Shown here: piece by piece, positions 9,117-18,315 of the stretch | Layout of the letters: each line of letters begins with the position of its first letter | Numbering within the stretch: the stretch's first letter is position 1 | NCBI GenBank assembly: GCA_902519405.1 | Contig: CABYJX010000005.1 | Span: forward strand, 1-58,769 | DNA: 58,769 bases | DNA from: an uncultured Gammaproteobacteria bacterium | Lineage (GTDB): Bacteria; Pseudomonadota; Gammaproteobacteria; Pseudomonadales; Halieaceae | Direction: 5' to 3' | Position numbers and translations under genes: made by a program | The notes under the pieces: model-generated | Told to the model about the DNA's origin: nothing | Database searches by the model: none | Seen by the model: only the letters and a program-made list of their open reading frames with translations

Positions 9117-9989
9117 ATGAGTAAAGCTGAAGCATTAATACGCGTAATTGTTGCATATGTAGTCGCATTGCTGAGCGCCATAATGCTGACGTCGTTCTTA
9201 GATTTGGGGCCACTACTCATGGCTATTGTAATGGATGTCGCTGGGACCTTAGTCATTTTTATATTTGGAAGGTATTATGGCAACTCAAGTTTCTATGATC
9301 CTTATTGGTCAGTTGTGCCACCGGCAATGGCTTTGTTTTGGATGTCGGTTGGTAGCTCGGAAGAGGTGGTCCTAAGAGAGCTGGCTGTTCTTGGGGTGAT
9401 ATTTTACTGGGCTACAAGATTAACTTTGAATTGGGCTTACTTCTGGGAGGGTATGAACCATGAAGATTGGCGTTATGAAATGCTCCGTAATAAAGCGCCT
9501 AAGGTCGCAATTCTGACCGATTTAATAGCTATTCACATGATACCGACAGCGATTGTTTTTATGGGTATGCTGCCCGTCTTTGCGGTATTCATAATGGATT
9601 CGGCACCTTTTTCTTGGATAGATATTCTTGCTCTGATCGTTGGGGTGGGTGCTGTATCTCTGCAGATGATTTCGGATTTTCAGTTGAGAGCGATTGCCGC
9701 TGACAAAGAATCAAATGCAAGCTTGGCAAAAGGTTTGTGGGCTTGGTCAAGACACCCAAATTATCTTGGTGAGATCGGTTTCTGGCTGAGTCTGCTTCTG
9801 TTTGGCATCTCAGCACATCCCTCCGGCTGGATTTGGCAGATTCTAGGAGTAATTGGAATGACTTGGATGTTTTTATTTGCGAGTATTCCCATGATGGAAA
9901 AGAGAAGCTTAGAGCGTAGAGAGGGGTATCAGGAGATCATCGATAGTGTTTCTATGCTAATTCCTTTGCCGCCCAAACGTAAACCGTAG
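9117..9989 (+). CDS. DUF1295 membrane protein (steroid 5-alpha-reductase-like)
   Basis: A 290-residue integral membrane protein with about seven helices. The C-terminal hallmark GLWAWSRHPNYLGEIGFW followed by a final helix and MMEKRSLERREGYQ is typical of DUF1295, part of the superfamily holding steroid 5-alpha-reductases and isoprenyl-cysteine methyltransferases, where this region binds the cofactor. Reduction of an unsaturated lipid or steroid-like substrate is a family-based guess. It starts 3 bases after the ThuA-like stop, with its ribosome site (AAGGA) inside that gene. Confidence 0.88.
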   Translation: MSKAEALIRVIVAYVVALLSAIMLTSFLDLGPLLMAIVMDVAGTLVIFIFGRYYGNSSFYDPYWSVVPPAMALFWMSVGSSEEVVLRELAVLGVIFYWATRLTLNWAYFWEGMNHEDWRYEMLRNKAPKVAILTDLIAIHMIPTAIVFMGMLPVFAVFIMDSAPFSWIDILALIVGVGAVSLQMISDFQLRAIAADKESNASLAKGLWAWSRHPNYLGEIGFWLSLLLFGISAHPSGWIWQILGVIGMTWMFLFASIPMMEKRSLERREGYQEIIDSVSMLIPLPPKRKP

Positions 9990-10010
9990 AGGCATCTTTT
10001 TTAACCGACG

Positions 10011-10421
10011 TCAGTCAAAGCTCAGGTGCATGACTACAGTTCTATTGGCTATTGAGTATCGATGTTCCCATAGATAAATCCCTTGCCAAGTCCCTAACAA
10101 GAGTTCCCCTGATTTAAATGGGATGCTAATTTGGGTCGCGGTGAGCATGCTTTTGATATGAGCCGGCATATCGTCAGGGCCCTCTAAAGTGTGGGTGTAT
10201 ATAGGATCATCTTCAGGGACAAGGCGGTTAAGCCAGTTTTCAAGGTCTCTGCGTGCGCTATCGTCATAATTTTCTTGAATTAATAGGCTTGCAGACGTGT
10301 GTTGCAGGAATAGAGTGCATAGGCCGTCTGAATGTGAGTACTTGGAGATCTCCGCTGCAATCTTTTCCGTGATCGAGTGGAGTCCTTGATGCGGGGTATT
10401 TACCCTAATATTTAGTAGCAT
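10011..10421 (-). CDS. YjbQ / UPF0047 family protein
   Basis: A 136-residue protein of the YjbQ family. The signature LQHTSASLLIQENYDDSARRDLE and the later TLEGPDDMPAHIKSML are clear, as is GTWQGIYLWEHR near the end. Some members carry a low thiamin-phosphate synthase activity, but the real physiological role is unsettled. It stands alone on the minus strand between two plus-strand genes and shows no operon link. Confidence 0.92.
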   Translation of the reverse strand: MLLNIRVNTPHQGLHSITEKIAAEISKYSHSDGLCTLFLQHTSASLLIQENYDDSARRDLENWLNRLVPEDDPIYTHTLEGPDDMPAHIKSMLTATQISIPFKSGELLLGTWQGIYLWEHRYSIANRTVVMHLSFD

Positions 10422-10512
10422 ATGTATCCTATTTTTCTTGACGCTAACAGAGAAACCGCTCTAACGTAAAGAAGGATTTCGTTATTAACTTACTCAGTTA
10501 GGAGAGAATCGC

Positions 10513-11361
10513 GTGGCAAACGAAGCACAACAAGAGTACTGGAACGGTGAGGTAGGAGAGCGCTGGGCGGAGCGTGATGATTTTATGGCAAGACTTTTAG
10601 AGCCAGCGGCTTTTGCATTATTAGAGAAAATATCGCCAATAAGTGGGATTGACGCGATAGATATTGGCTGCGGTGGTGGCAGTCAGACAATGACTTTAGC
10701 TGAGAAAATTGGGATGGGAGGATCGGTGTTGGGTGTTGACATTTCAGAGCCACTGTTGAGCCGTGCTAGGCAGAGGGCGATTCACACAGAATCCAAGAGG
10801 GCGGATGTGGAATTTTTAAAGACGGACGCATCGACGAATCAATTTACAGCTAACAGCGTTGATCTGTTATTTTCAAGATTTGGTGTGATGTTTTTCGACG
10901 ATCCGGTTGCTGCTTTCGCCAACTTGAGACACGCATTGCGACCGGATGGTAACTTGGGTTTTTGTTGCTGGCGAGAAAAGAGCGCAAATGATTGGATTAA
11001 TCTTCCTTATCAGGCGATACGCTCTTATCTTCCAGAGCAAATCGAGGAAGATCCTTGTGCTCCCGGGCCATTTGCTTTTGCCAGGCATGAGTATGTATCA
11101 GAGGTGCTGGAGAATGCAGGTTTTTCAGGCGTCCAAATCACTCCATGTGATGTTCCTATGTCTTTCGGTCCCTCCAGAGGCATCCAAGATGCGGTAAAAG
11201 AGCTAACTATGACTGGTCCTATAGCGAAGTTGATGGCGGATCTGTCCGATGATATTCGCGCCAGAGCATTTGAAGGAGTGGTTGAGGCTCTTGAACCTAA
11301 TTACAGTGATGGTATGGTCGCGCTTTCCGGTGCTATTTGGTTGGTGACGGCGTCAAAATAG
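10513..11361 (+). CDS. Class I SAM-dependent methyltransferase
   Basis: A 282-residue soluble methyltransferase. Motif I is DAIDIGCGGGSQT (residues 47-59), with the acidic end of strand 2 in VLGVDIS and the motif IV region SVDLLFSRFGVMFFDDPVAAF. The N-terminus (QQEYWNGEVGERWAERDDFM) is typical of a widespread branch acting on small molecules or quinone-like acceptors. GTG start with GGAGAG upstream. The acceptor is unknown; the neighbours are lipid/oxidative genes. Confidence 0.9.
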   Translation: MANEAQQEYWNGEVGERWAERDDFMARLLEPAAFALLEKISPISGIDAIDIGCGGGSQTMTLAEKIGMGGSVLGVDISEPLLSRARQRAIHTESKRADVEFLKTDASTNQFTANSVDLLFSRFGVMFFDDPVAAFANLRHALRPDGNLGFCCWREKSANDWINLPYQAIRSYLPEQIEEDPCAPGPFAFARHEYVSEVLENAGFSGVQITPCDVPMSFGPSRGIQDAVKELTMTGPIAKLMADLSDDIRARAFEGVVEALEPNYSDGMVALSGAIWLVTASK

Positions 11362-11418
11362 ATCTTCTTAACTGTTCTTTTTGAACAAAAAGCCCCGTAA
11401 CATAACAACACGAAACTA

Positions 11419-12285
11419 ATGGTGGAATTATATCGAGTGACTAGAGTTGAGGAGGCGTGCGCAGATTTAGCATGGCCAACTGTCATTTTAGGGACAGTGT
11501 TAACCGCTATTTATATCTGTGTGCCATTTCTCGTGAGGGAGGCTGTCTTCACTTTTGGTCAGGGTCTATTTATCATGACGGTGATAACGTATGCGTCTTA
11601 TAGCGTACTTCATGGTGCGATCAGTGGTGATCGGACAAAATATAGATGGATAAATGAATCTCTGGGCTACGCAGCTGCATGGATCATGGGTGTGCCACTA
11701 ACAGCGCACCGCCACGTGCACCTGACTCATCATCGTAGTACGAATATTGATGGAAAGGATCCTGACCTTGCATATGCAAAAGCAGAGAACTTTTGGCAAG
11801 AGCTGCTTCAGTTTTGGAGTAGAGCGACCGTTCTTCAGTACAAGTTTTATATGAAAAACCGGTGGAAGCTAAAAAAGGGTTATCAAAATAGATACTTTTG
11901 TTTCGAGATTTTTGCACAAGTAGCGGTAAGAGTTCTAGTAATGTGGCAAGTCGGGTGGTTGCTTGGATTAGCACTCTTTTTCATAAGCTCCTTTATTGCC
12001 GTAACCATCCTTGTTTATTTGTTCGCTTATATTGTTCACCGGCCCCACAATGAGTCAGGCCCTTATAAAGATACCTCTACGATTTTAATAAAAGGACCAT
12101 TTGCGCGAATTCTTACGGTTTTATGGGCATATCAAAATTATCACTCGGTGCATCATTTGTATCCTAGAGTTCCTTTTTACAGGTGTCCGGAAGTTTTTGA
12201 AGAGATTAGAGATGAAATGACCTTAAAAGGAGCTCCGATCTTCCATTTGACCGGTAACGGATTATCGGATTTGAAGGCTTCGTAG
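11419..12285 (+). CDS. Fatty acid desaturase / carotenoid hydroxylase-type di-iron membrane enzyme
   Basis: A 288-residue membrane protein with the histidine clusters of the membrane di-iron superfamily: a weak first box at H65 (HGAIS), a strong second box HRHVHLTHH at residues 97-105, HRPH at 207-210, and the third box YHSVHH at 241-246 followed by LYPRVPFY. Hydrophobic segments flank the boxes. Such enzymes desaturate or hydroxylate acyl chains or carotenoids. The shortened first box differs from canonical acyl-CoA desaturases and resembles beta-carotene ketolase/hydroxylase relatives. It is followed 70 bases later by the flavin monooxygenase. Confidence 0.85.
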   Translation: MVELYRVTRVEEACADLAWPTVILGTVLTAIYICVPFLVREAVFTFGQGLFIMTVITYASYSVLHGAISGDRTKYRWINESLGYAAAWIMGVPLTAHRHVHLTHHRSTNIDGKDPDLAYAKAENFWQELLQFWSRATVLQYKFYMKNRWKLKKGYQNRYFCFEIFAQVAVRVLVMWQVGWLLGLALFFISSFIAVTILVYLFAYIVHRPHNESGPYKDTSTILIKGPFARILTVLWAYQNYHSVHHLYPRVPFYRCPEVFEEIRDEMTLKGAPIFHLTGNGLSDLKAS

Positions 12286-12355
12286 TCGCTATTAATATTT
12301 CCGCTTAGATCTGCATATGCCAAGATGCCTCGAAAATCGATTAAAGGAGTAATGG

Positions 12356-14311
12356 ATGGATCTAGACTCTATCGTTGAAGACCAAGATTTTATCAAGCAA
12401 GCCCTGCAATCAGCCAATATTCCAGCGCTTATCATGTCTATTGTCCATATGACAGGTGACACCCGAATCTTGGAAGGTGATATCAAGCCGAGATTTGTAG
12501 ATCCCGTTTCGGCTGGATCAGACGCATCAATTGATGAGGATATGGGTGAAGACGGTTTTACGCTGGAGCAAATGGAAATCGTTCGCCGTTGGGCACTTGA
12601 GGCTATTGAGCAATACAGCACTTCTACAGCGCCTTTGCCAGAGCTTAATAAGAAAGATATTGAAAGCATGTTAAGTTATATGTGTGGGCGAAAACTTACC
12701 GAAGAATACAGAAGCTTTATAGAAGAAGAGATTGGACTCGACGGAATTGATCGGCGGGGTATCAGCCTGAAAACTCCCGAATTATGTGCTCGGGCGAGTT
12801 CCTTTTCTGTAATTATAATTGGTGCTGGAATGGGTGGAATCTTAGCGTCGATTCGCCTCCAGGAAGCGGGGATAGCCCACACCATCATCGAGAAAAATGC
12901 TGGAGTTGGAGGCACCTGGTATGAAAATCGCTATCCGGGTTGCCGCGTTGACGTTCCCGGTCACAGCTACAGCTATTCTTTTGAACCAAACTATGATTGG
13001 AAGCATCATTATCCTGTCTCTGAAGATATACGAACTTACTATGAGCAGTGTGCAGAGAAATATGGGGTAGGCAAGTTTGTCCGTCTAAATACAGAGGTAG
13101 TTAGGGCAGTTTTTGACGAAGAAGTATTGCTCTGGAGGGTTCACATTGTTGGCAAAGATGGGGTGGAAGAGGTTTTGTCAGCCAATGCTCTTATTAGCGC
13201 GGTAGGGCAGTTAAATCGACCCAAGTTTCCCGAAATAGATGGTCTTGATGACTTTCAAGGAGAGCTAGTTCATTCAGCGATGTGGCCGAGTGATCTTGAA
13301 TGCTCTGGAAAGCGAGTAGTTGTTATTGGGTCAGGCGCGAGTGCTTTTCAGATTATTCCAGAGATGTCCAGGGTGGCAAAGCAGCTAACTGTATTTCAAC
13401 GCTCCCCTGTCTGGATGTTTCCTAATCCGATTTACCACCTTGAAGTTGCTGAAGGGCACAAATGGGCACTCAGAAAAATTCCTTTCTATTCGAAGTGGTA
13501 CCGGTTTGGACTTTTTTACTCCGCAGTAGAGGGTGTTTATGAGCAGACACTAGCGGATCCAAATTGGAGTAGCCCTCTATCGGTTAGCGCTTCAAACGAT
13601 GTTATGCGTGACAACCTGACGATGTGGATCAAATCTCAAGTTAATGATCAGGCATTATTAGAGAAAGTTTTACCAAAATATCCGCCGTTCGGTAAGCGTA
13701 TCCTTCAAGATAACGGAACTTATTTATCATCATTACACAGGGACAATGTAGAGCTTGTGGCAAAGGAAGTGAATAGACTTGTCCCAAATGGAGTCATGTG
13801 TGGTGAGGCAAATGTTCATGAGGCCGACGTAATTATCTGTGCAACCGGATTTTATGCTGAGCGATTCTTATATCCCATTAATATCATTGGTCGGGGAGGT
13901 GTGACACTATCAGAACAATGGGGCATTGATGAGGGTAGGGCATACCTAGGAATCACTGTACCCAATTTTCCAAATCTGTTTTGTATTTATGGACCAAATA
14001 CAAACCTCGTAGTAGCTGGCAGCATTGCTCACAACGCAGAGTCTCAAGTGAACTATACTATGAGAAGTATCAAATTATTGCTGGAGCGGAATCAGGCAGC
14101 GATGGATTGTCGGCAAGAGGTTTATGATGAATATAACAGTAGAGTAGATTCCATTAATGAGAGAACCGCCTGGGGAGCTCCATCTGTCAACAACTGGTAT
14201 AAGAATAGCGCGGGAAGAGTGACTTCATGTCTTCCTTTTAGGATTATTGATTACTGGAAGATGACAAAAACCCCTGATCCTGAGGATTACATTTTCATCG
14301 ACCATAATTAG
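12356..14311 (+). CDS. Flavin-containing monooxygenase, Baeyer-Villiger type I
   Basis: A 651-residue FAD/NADPH monooxygenase. The FAD Rossmann motif GAGMGG is at 156-161, the second dinucleotide fold GSGASA at 325-330, and the Baeyer-Villiger fingerprint FxGxxxHxxxW is complete at F300-W310. The GGTWYENRYPGCRVDVP segment is typical of cyclohexanone/steroid monooxygenase relatives. About 150 residues precede the FAD domain, a long N-terminal extension seen in the larger subgroup of these enzymes. It would convert a ketone to an ester or lactone. AAAGGAG lies upstream of the chosen ATG. Substrate is unknown. Confidence 0.95.
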   Translation: MDLDSIVEDQDFIKQALQSANIPALIMSIVHMTGDTRILEGDIKPRFVDPVSAGSDASIDEDMGEDGFTLEQMEIVRRWALEAIEQYSTSTAPLPELNKKDIESMLSYMCGRKLTEEYRSFIEEEIGLDGIDRRGISLKTPELCARASSFSVIIIGAGMGGILASIRLQEAGIAHTIIEKNAGVGGTWYENRYPGCRVDVPGHSYSYSFEPNYDWKHHYPVSEDIRTYYEQCAEKYGVGKFVRLNTEVVRAVFDEEVLLWRVHIVGKDGVEEVLSANALISAVGQLNRPKFPEIDGLDDFQGELVHSAMWPSDLECSGKRVVVIGSGASAFQIIPEMSRVAKQLTVFQRSPVWMFPNPIYHLEVAEGHKWALRKIPFYSKWYRFGLFYSAVEGVYEQTLADPNWSSPLSVSASNDVMRDNLTMWIKSQVNDQALLEKVLPKYPPFGKRILQDNGTYLSSLHRDNVELVAKEVNRLVPNGVMCGEANVHEADVIICATGFYAERFLYPINIIGRGGVTLSEQWGIDEGRAYLGITVPNFPNLFCIYGPNTNLVVAGSIAHNAESQVNYTMRSIKLLLERNQAAMDCRQEVYDEYNSRVDSINERTAWGAPSVNNWYKNSAGRVTSCLPFRIIDYWKMTKTPDPEDYIFIDHN

Positions 14312-14402
14312 CAAAATGCTATTTATAACATTTAGATTCGAAGATAAAATTATCCTTGAATATGATTTACTGATTGCCTAGCGTGGCGAGGGACTCGACA
14401 TA

Positions 14403-15770
14403 GTGAACTCTAGAATAAACTTCAATCGACATTTGCTGCACCCTTGGGCAGATTTACCGAGCTTGGGAGAGGATGAAGCGACGCCACTAATCACTCGGGG
14501 TGAAGGTGTCTACGTTTATAATGACCAGGGACGGAAGTTCCTTGATGGCCCTGGTGGTATGTGGTGCATGCAGGTAGGTTATGGTCGTAAGGAAATTGCC
14601 GAGGCAATCTCGAGACAAGCCTTGGAGCTTTCTTATGCCTCTGCTTTTTCGGTAATGCATCCCAAAGAGATTGAGCTTGCCACCCGGATAGCAAAAGTCA
14701 CCCCCGGGGATCTTAACCGAATTTTTTTTACTACAGGAGGTTCAACGGCCGTTGATTCTGCGCTGAGGCTTTGCCAGCTGGCCAACAATATCAAGGGACA
14801 GCGGAATCGGAAGCACATTTTGTGCCGTGAGCAGGGCTACCATGGAAGCACATTTCTAGCTGCGTCGGTAACAGGTAAGGAGCGTGATAAGTCCCTGCTG
14901 GACACTGAGAAGGATCTTGTTCATTTTTTGACCTCGCCTTTGTTATCTGCAGACCCTCTAGAACGATCAGAGCAAGATTTCTGCGATTTTCTGATAGAAG
15001 AATTAGAAGAGACAATACGTGAGATAGGTCCAGAGAACGTAATGTGCTTTATAGCAGAGCCAGTATTGGGATCTGGCGGGGTTGTGGTGCCTCCAAAGGA
15101 TTACAATCGACGTGCTTGGGAAGTCGTTAAAGCCAATGGCATTATCTACATAGCAGATGAAGTAGTGACCGGTTTTGGTCGTTTGGGGCATTGGTTTGTT
15201 TCTCAGGAGATTTATGGAGTTCAACCCGATATTATAACCTTTGCTAAGGGGGTGACCTCAGGATACCTTCCTCTCGGAGGGTTTGCAGTATCTGACTCCT
15301 TCGTAAGCGAAATAAGTCATGACAGGGCGGATGGGAATCTTTTTTCATCTGGATTTACCTGGTCGGCCAACCCCATATGCTGTGCAGCGGCTCTCGCGAG
15401 CTGGGATATCTTGAAGCGGGAAAATATTCTCGAACATGTAAAAGAAATTGGTCCTTATTTTCAAAAACAGTTAAAAACTCTGGAGGAACATGAGCTTGTG
15501 AGGGAGGTACGTGGTATAGGCCTAATGGCAGCTGTTGAACTCCAAGCTCCGGATAAGATATCTGGAGAATCACTTCTTGATCGTGACTATACTTTAGGTG
15601 ACTTGGTTGATAGGCATTGCTATGCGCTGGGTTTGATGGTGCGACCATTGATAAATATTTGTATCTTGTCGCCTCCGCTGGTCATCACCTTTGAACAGGT
15701 GGATGAGTTGATTGAAAAACTAAGGGCTGGTATTCAGGCAGCCCATATAGAACTTGGAGAATCGTACTAA
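14403..15770 (+). CDS. Class III PLP aminotransferase (omega-amine type)
   Basis: A 455-residue fold-type I aminotransferase. The PLP lysine is K282 in FAKGVTSGYLPLGG, the pyridine-binding Asp is D252 in IADEVVTGFGR, and the phosphate turn TTGGSTAVDSA is at 110-120. It resembles omega-amino acid/putrescine/diamine:pyruvate transaminases. GTG is the start codon. A second, different class III aminotransferase begins 21 bases after the stop. Its dense coupling with that gene and a Rieske oxygenase points to breakdown of an amine; the substrate is inferred only in general terms. Confidence 0.93.
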   Translation: MNSRINFNRHLLHPWADLPSLGEDEATPLITRGEGVYVYNDQGRKFLDGPGGMWCMQVGYGRKEIAEAISRQALELSYASAFSVMHPKEIELATRIAKVTPGDLNRIFFTTGGSTAVDSALRLCQLANNIKGQRNRKHILCREQGYHGSTFLAASVTGKERDKSLLDTEKDLVHFLTSPLLSADPLERSEQDFCDFLIEELEETIREIGPENVMCFIAEPVLGSGGVVVPPKDYNRRAWEVVKANGIIYIADEVVTGFGRLGHWFVSQEIYGVQPDIITFAKGVTSGYLPLGGFAVSDSFVSEISHDRADGNLFSSGFTWSANPICCAAALASWDILKRENILEHVKEIGPYFQKQLKTLEEHELVREVRGIGLMAAVELQAPDKISGESLLDRDYTLGDLVDRHCYALGLMVRPLINICILSPPLVITFEQVDELIEKLRAGIQAAHIELGESY

Positions 15771-15791
15771 TGTCGACTGCAGAGGCTTGTC

Positions 15792-17174
15792 ATGACCTCG
15801 GATAAAACACAAAAATTTCTTGAGAGAGGTCTCCCGTTTCTGCGAGAAGGTTCGCGCTATCAGGCGGAGAAGCAAAAGAGTATTCAAAAGGGTTTCCAGT
15901 CTCCTCTGCAGATTATCGTTGATCGTGCTGAGGGAGATTTCGTCTATGATCTTGATGGACGAAAAATAATCGATTTTCAAAATGGGTGGGCTACAAATCC
16001 GCTAGGAAACTGTCATCCCGAGGTTTTGGAAGCAGTGCGTGACGCTCATGAGCGCTATGGATTCCATTGGGAGCATTCGCTAAGGATTCCACTTGCTGAG
16101 AAATTAGCTTCGATTACCCCGGGGGCCGCATTACCTCGCTTTAGCTTTGAGGTCTCTGGTACGGAAGCAGCAGAATCAGCTGTGCACGCCGCACTCTGTC
16201 ATATGAAGCGACGCTATGTGATTGCCTTCGCCTCTAGCTTTCACGGGGAGAGCCTAGGTGCCAAACTGCTGAGCGCTTACGATAGTGATAATTATCGTTA
16301 TTTAGAAGCGTGGACTGGAGGTGTTATCCGCACCCCATTTCCGCATTCTGAGGAGTTACCGCCAGGTATGTCTCAGAGCGAATATACAGATCAGTGCTTG
16401 TGGCACCTTGAACACTATATTCCGCGCTACGTGATGTCGGCCGATAATATTGCTGGTGTTCTTGTTGAGCCTGCTTTAGCAGAAGGGGGTAACTGGGTTC
16501 CAGATATCCGATTTATAAAGGAAATTCGAGATATTTGTGATCGCAATGATTGGTTGATGATCGCTGATGAAGTGCTGACTGGTGTAGGCCGAACAGGTGC
16601 TATGTGGGCAGTTGAACACTCTTCAGTTGTGCCCGATATTTTGGTCATGGGAAAGCATTTATCTGGAGGTATTGAATCCTTCGCAGGATTTTCAGCAAAA
16701 GATGAGATCCTTGGTGACAACCCAAGAGCAAGTGGTGGTAGTACGTTTGCAGGCACCCCTGCAGGCTGTGCGGCAGCCTTAAAGACATTGGAAGTGATAG
16801 AGCGAGATAAGATCTTGGATCAAGCGCAGAGGCTATCAGACGTTGCTCGAGATATAACCGATTCTTGGCCCTCCGATTATGACATTGTCTCGGAAATCCG
16901 AGGGTTAGGACTACTATTGGGAGTTTCTTTCAATACGGCGCATCATGAAGGAATTCATGTGGCTCGTAGTGTGCGAGACGAAATGCTCAGGTTAGGTGCG
17001 TGGGGGATTTGTGATTTTCAGCCACAAGTGCGACTCTATCCTGCATTAAATATGGATGAGCAGGTTCTTCTGGAGGGACTTAATATGATGAAGCAGGCCA
17101 TTGAGGTGGTTGAGCGAGACGGCCCTGTGATCGGAGATTACCCCCCGATACCAAGTGGAAATGTAGGATTTTAG
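15792..17174 (+). CDS. Second class III PLP aminotransferase
   Basis: A 460-residue aminotransferase, clearly diverged from its upstream neighbour, so not a recent duplicate. The PLP lysine is K288 in VMGKHLSGGIES, the Asp is D259 in IADEVLTGVGRTG, and VSGTEAAESA forms the phosphate site. The style resembles the aspartate aminotransferase family branch with diaminobutyrate or 4-aminobutyrate transaminases. The C-terminus retains the DFQPQVRLYPALNM segment usual for the family. It is followed after 37 bases by the Rieske oxygenase in the same direction. Confidence 0.92.
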   Translation: MTSDKTQKFLERGLPFLREGSRYQAEKQKSIQKGFQSPLQIIVDRAEGDFVYDLDGRKIIDFQNGWATNPLGNCHPEVLEAVRDAHERYGFHWEHSLRIPLAEKLASITPGAALPRFSFEVSGTEAAESAVHAALCHMKRRYVIAFASSFHGESLGAKLLSAYDSDNYRYLEAWTGGVIRTPFPHSEELPPGMSQSEYTDQCLWHLEHYIPRYVMSADNIAGVLVEPALAEGGNWVPDIRFIKEIRDICDRNDWLMIADEVLTGVGRTGAMWAVEHSSVVPDILVMGKHLSGGIESFAGFSAKDEILGDNPRASGGSTFAGTPAGCAAALKTLEVIERDKILDQAQRLSDVARDITDSWPSDYDIVSEIRGLGLLLGVSFNTAHHEGIHVARSVRDEMLRLGAWGICDFQPQVRLYPALNMDEQVLLEGLNMMKQAIEVVERDGPVIGDYPPIPSGNVGF

Positions 17175-17211
17175 AGACCTTACTTCCAATACAAATCTCT
17201 TGGAGATTGAC

Positions 17212-18315
17212 ATGAATGCTTTTCTGCAAAAATCCCTTCCAGCTGCTGCGTATTTTGATTCGGCGATCATGGAGGCTGAATGGCAAAAGCTGTGGTTTAA
17301 GCATTGGCTTTATGTAGGTCGCCGCAGTGAGCTAGCGGAAACAGGAGAGTATAAAGTCATAGAAATAGGTGGGCAGCAGGTTCTTTTAACTCAGAACGAG
17401 AGAGGAGAATTGAAAGCCTACCATAACACCTGCAGGCATCGAGGATCCGAATTATGCTCCGAACTTGAGGGTAAATTCAGCGGAGGACGAATAGTATGCC
17501 CTTATCATCGATGGGCTTACTCGCTCGATGGTGCTTTGTTAAACATTCCATTCGTAGATGCACAAATAAATGGTCAAGAGTTGGGCCTATACCCGGTCCA
17601 CTCCCAGGTTTGGAGCGGTAATATGTATATAAATCTATCGAACACACCACCGCCTGAACTTGGACAAGAAGCTGATCCCTATTTTAGCTTACTAGACAAT
17701 TGGCCATTAGATCAGCTGGTGGTCGGGCATCGCCATGACTATGCCCTTAAGTGCAATTGGAAAATTGTGTGGGAGAATTATCTAGAGTGTTATCACTGTC
17801 CAGGTCTTCATCCTGAGCTTTGTGAACTCGTACCACTATATAAGGAAACGCTTGCGACCGATGTTCTTGATGGTGTGAGCGGCACTAAAGATACTGTAGC
17901 CGAAGGCGTTGAATCCTGGACTATGGATGGTAAGGCCATTGGACCGATTTTTCCTAGCTTGACGCCTGACGAGGTAAAGGCTGGGCATGTTTACCTGTCC
18001 CTTCCTCCAAACCAGTGGATTGTGGGTCATCCTGATTATGTTCGACAGGTTTCATTTATGCCTATGGATGCCCAAACCACCCACATAGCGTCAGAGTGGT
18101 TGTTCTCGGAGGAATTTTTAGAGTGTCCAGACTCATCTCCTGATCGTGCGATTGAATTTGGTGAGCTTGTATTAGGCCAGGACGCATTAGCCTGCGAGAT
18201 TAACCAGAGGGGCATGACCGCGAGGCCACATAAAGTCGGTTTCTTAGTAGCTCCTCAAGAGGATGATCTTGGAAAGTATCATGAATGGTATAGGGCAGCT
18301 ATGGAGCATAAGTGA
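17212..18315 (+). CDS. Rieske non-haem iron oxygenase, catalytic (alpha) subunit
   Basis: A 367-residue ring-hydroxylating-type oxygenase. The Rieske [2Fe-2S] ligands are C74, H76 (TCRHRG) and C96, H99 (CPYHRW). The mononuclear iron ligands are H195, H200 (ECYHCPGLH) and probably D324 in QDALACEINQRG. The bridging acidic residue is Glu192 rather than the Asp of aromatic dioxygenases; Glu is known in the C-N bond oxidising group (carnitine monooxygenase CntA type). No reductase or beta subunit is nearby. The ATG at 17212 has GGAG six bases upstream and is preferred to an in-frame TTG at 17200. Its stop overlaps the next GTG start. Confidence 0.93.
   Translation: MNAFLQKSLPAAAYFDSAIMEAEWQKLWFKHWLYVGRRSELAETGEYKVIEIGGQQVLLTQNERGELKAYHNTCRHRGSELCSELEGKFSGGRIVCPYHRWAYSLDGALLNIPFVDAQINGQELGLYPVHSQVWSGNMYINLSNTPPPELGQEADPYFSLLDNWPLDQLVVGHRHDYALKCNWKIVWENYLECYHCPGLHPELCELVPLYKETLATDVLDGVSGTKDTVAEGVESWTMDGKAIGPIFPSLTPDEVKAGHVYLSLPPNQWIVGHPDYVRQVSFMPMDAQTTHIASEWLFSEEFLECPDSSPDRAIEFGELVLGQDALACEINQRGMTARPHKVGFLVAPQEDDLGKYHEWYRAAMEHK

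Noticed and set aside
11362-11418. Hairpin CTTTTT-GAAC-AAAAAG after the methyltransferase
   Set aside because: Weak AT-only stem with no following T-run; not accepted as a terminator.
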